Assembly: GCA_963816795.1 (NCBI GenBank)
Contig: CAWFLT010000003.1
Location: forward strand, 186,001-250,000
Source of the DNA: CAWFLT01 sp963816795
GTDB lineage: Bacteria > Acidobacteriota > Vicinamibacteria > Vicinamibacterales > SCN-69-37
DNA: 64,000 bases
Direction of reading: 5' to 3'
Part shown: one piece after another, positions 62,885 through 64,000 of the stretch
Layout: each line of letters starts with the position of its first letter
Position numbering within the stretch: position 1 is the stretch's first letter
The notes under the pieces: generated by a model
What the model was told of the DNA's origin: nothing
The model's input: only the letters and a program-made list of their open reading frames with translations
Database searches by the model: none
Made by a program: the position numbers and the translations under genes

Positions 62885-64000
62885 GTGCCCACCGTGCGGG
62901 CGTGGATCGGGTCGACCGTCCTCGTGCTGGCCGTTGCCGCCGACGGTCAATCGCCGGTGCCTGGCGCGGCCTGCGAGCAACTGTCGACGCTCGCGATCGC
63001 CGGAGTCTCGATCAGGCGAGCCCAATCCGTTGACGCGGGCTCGTTTCCGCGACCGGAGAGTACCGCGGCCGGCGCCGACGGTCGCGTGTCGCCGGCGTTT
63101 TGCCGCGTCGAGGCGACACTGAAGCCCTCCAGCGATTCGGAGATCGCGATCGAAGTCTGGATGCCGATGACCGGTGGAACGGGAAATTCCAGGCGGTCGG
63201 CAACGGCGCGTTCAACGGCACCATCAACGAGACCGGGATGCGCGCGGCGCTGGCGCGAGGCTATGCCACCAGTTCCACCGACACCGGGCATACTGGCGGG
63301 GGCGCCCGATGGGCGGTCGGCCATCCGGAAAAAGTCATCGATTTTGGCTGGCGAGCGGTCCACGAAATGACGGTGACCGCCAAGCAGATTATCGCGCGCT
63401 TCTACGGCCGCCACCCGACCCGGTCATATTGGAACGGCTGCTCCGCCGGAGGACGACAGGCGATGAAGAGCGCGCAGCGGTTCCCACAAGATTTCGACGG
63501 CATCGTGGCCGGCGCACCCGGCCTCGATTGGACCGGACGAGCCGCCCAGGCCGTGCGCGTCGCGAAGGTGTTGGAGACCGACGCCGCCGCACGGCTGTTG
63601 CAGCCGCACCGCCAGCTCCTGCACACCGCGGTCGTCAACGCGTGTGATTCGCTGGATGGCGTGCCGGATGGGTTGATCGACGACCCGGAGCGCTGCCGGT
63701 TCGACCCGGCGGTCCTTCAGTGTCACGATGGCCGCGTCACCGCGTGCCTGACACCGGCGCAGGTGAACACGGCGCGACTCATCTACTCGCAGCCGATCAA
63801 TCCGAAGACCAAACGAGCGATCCCGGGTCTGGTGCCGGGGAGCGAGCTGGGCTGGAGCGACGCCGGCTGGACCGCCTCGGCTCGCGCCACCGGCCTCGAT
63901 CAGTTCCGCTTTCTCGTGTTCGGCGATCCGAATTGGACGATTCAGCAGTTCAACTTCGAGTCCGACATCGTCCGCGCCGAGGAGGCCGACGGCGACACCA
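62885..64000 (+). CDS. Tannase/feruloyl esterase family protein (partial, one frameshift)
   Basis: The frame starts at GTG 62885, five nt after the SnoaL stop, with a signal peptide (VRAWIGSTVLVLAVAADGQS). After EIAIEVWMPM the frame shifts near 63178 and continues WNGKFQAVGNGAFNG...GYATSSTDTGHTGG and the nucleophile elbow GCSAGGRQAM, whose Ser codon is 63442-63444. Later segments DFDGIVAGAPGLDW and CDSLDGVPDGLIDDPERC fit the tannase family, whose members hydrolyse gallate or ferulate esters or PET-like aromatics. The catalytic Asp and His lie beyond the window edge. It is probably secreted. Confidence 0.82.

Overview
The window is high-GC, gene-dense bacterial DNA. The gene content suggests an Acidobacteriota genome, possibly Vicinamibacteria-like: two giant PVC-type cytochrome/HEAT/propeller proteins, a DUF3300-DUF2950 pair, an LVIVD-repeat protein, a MtrA/MtrB-type cytochrome conduit, and FixJ and sigma-54 regulators. 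The phylum is an inference from gene content; no rRNA or tRNA gene was recognised. Many conserved genes, including atpA and atpD, are broken by single-base indels while both halves stay well conserved. I read most of these breaks as assembly or sequencing indels rather than pseudogenes and annotate each such gene as one CDS.

Layout. 1-9.4 kb: a partial PD-(D/E)XK/DUF2075 ATPase, small membrane proteins and two very large secreted c-type cytochrome proteins, the second fused to a DUF6807 domain. 9.4-17.7 kb: an RHH/ParE toxin-antitoxin pair, a LOG-family protein, a zinc alcohol dehydrogenase, a YncE-like propeller coupled to a prenyltransferase-fold protein, DinB, an LVIVD protein and DUF3455. 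17.7-24.8 kb: a long inverted-repeat element, a serine hydrolase, an ankyrin protein, a full-length arthropod-type hemocyanin homologue followed by an overlapping MerC-like membrane protein, and an aquaglyceroporin. 24.8-31.9 kb: an outer-membrane FadL-like protein, a PQQ dehydrogenase, a MscS channel with a FixJ regulator, and a peptidoglycan-binding protein with an unknown partner.

31.9-46.2 kb looks like an anaerobic energy module. A decaheme MtrA/DmsE cytochrome, a MtrB/PioB porin, a small cytochrome c and an ImcH/NapC-like multiheme membrane cytochrome could carry electrons from the quinone pool across the outer membrane. Beside them lie an AspT-type antiporter, a dihydroorotate-dehydrogenase-like protein, pyruvate:ferredoxin oxidoreductase, a GltD-like FeS flavoprotein and a divergent phosphotransacetylase. 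46.2-54.6 kb: PPK2, an ABM monooxygenase and a complete F-type ATP synthase operon in the order a-c-b-delta-alpha-gamma-beta-epsilon, ending in a second copy of the inverted-repeat element. 54.6-64 kb: a SpoIIAA-like protein, a GAF/sigma-54 activator, DUF3300/DUF2950, secreted proteins of the VOC and unknown types, a histidine kinase with a stand-alone receiver, a SnoaL cyclase and a partial tannase-family esterase.

The most notable items are the bacterial hemocyanin with its overlapping membrane partner, the 26-nt promoter-like element it shares with the ankyrin gene, the two-copy inverted-repeat element, the GGTACGAC nonamer repeats, the porin-cytochrome module, and TGCACC-N2-GGTGCA palindromes next to the acetate/pyruvate genes and the sigma-54 activator.
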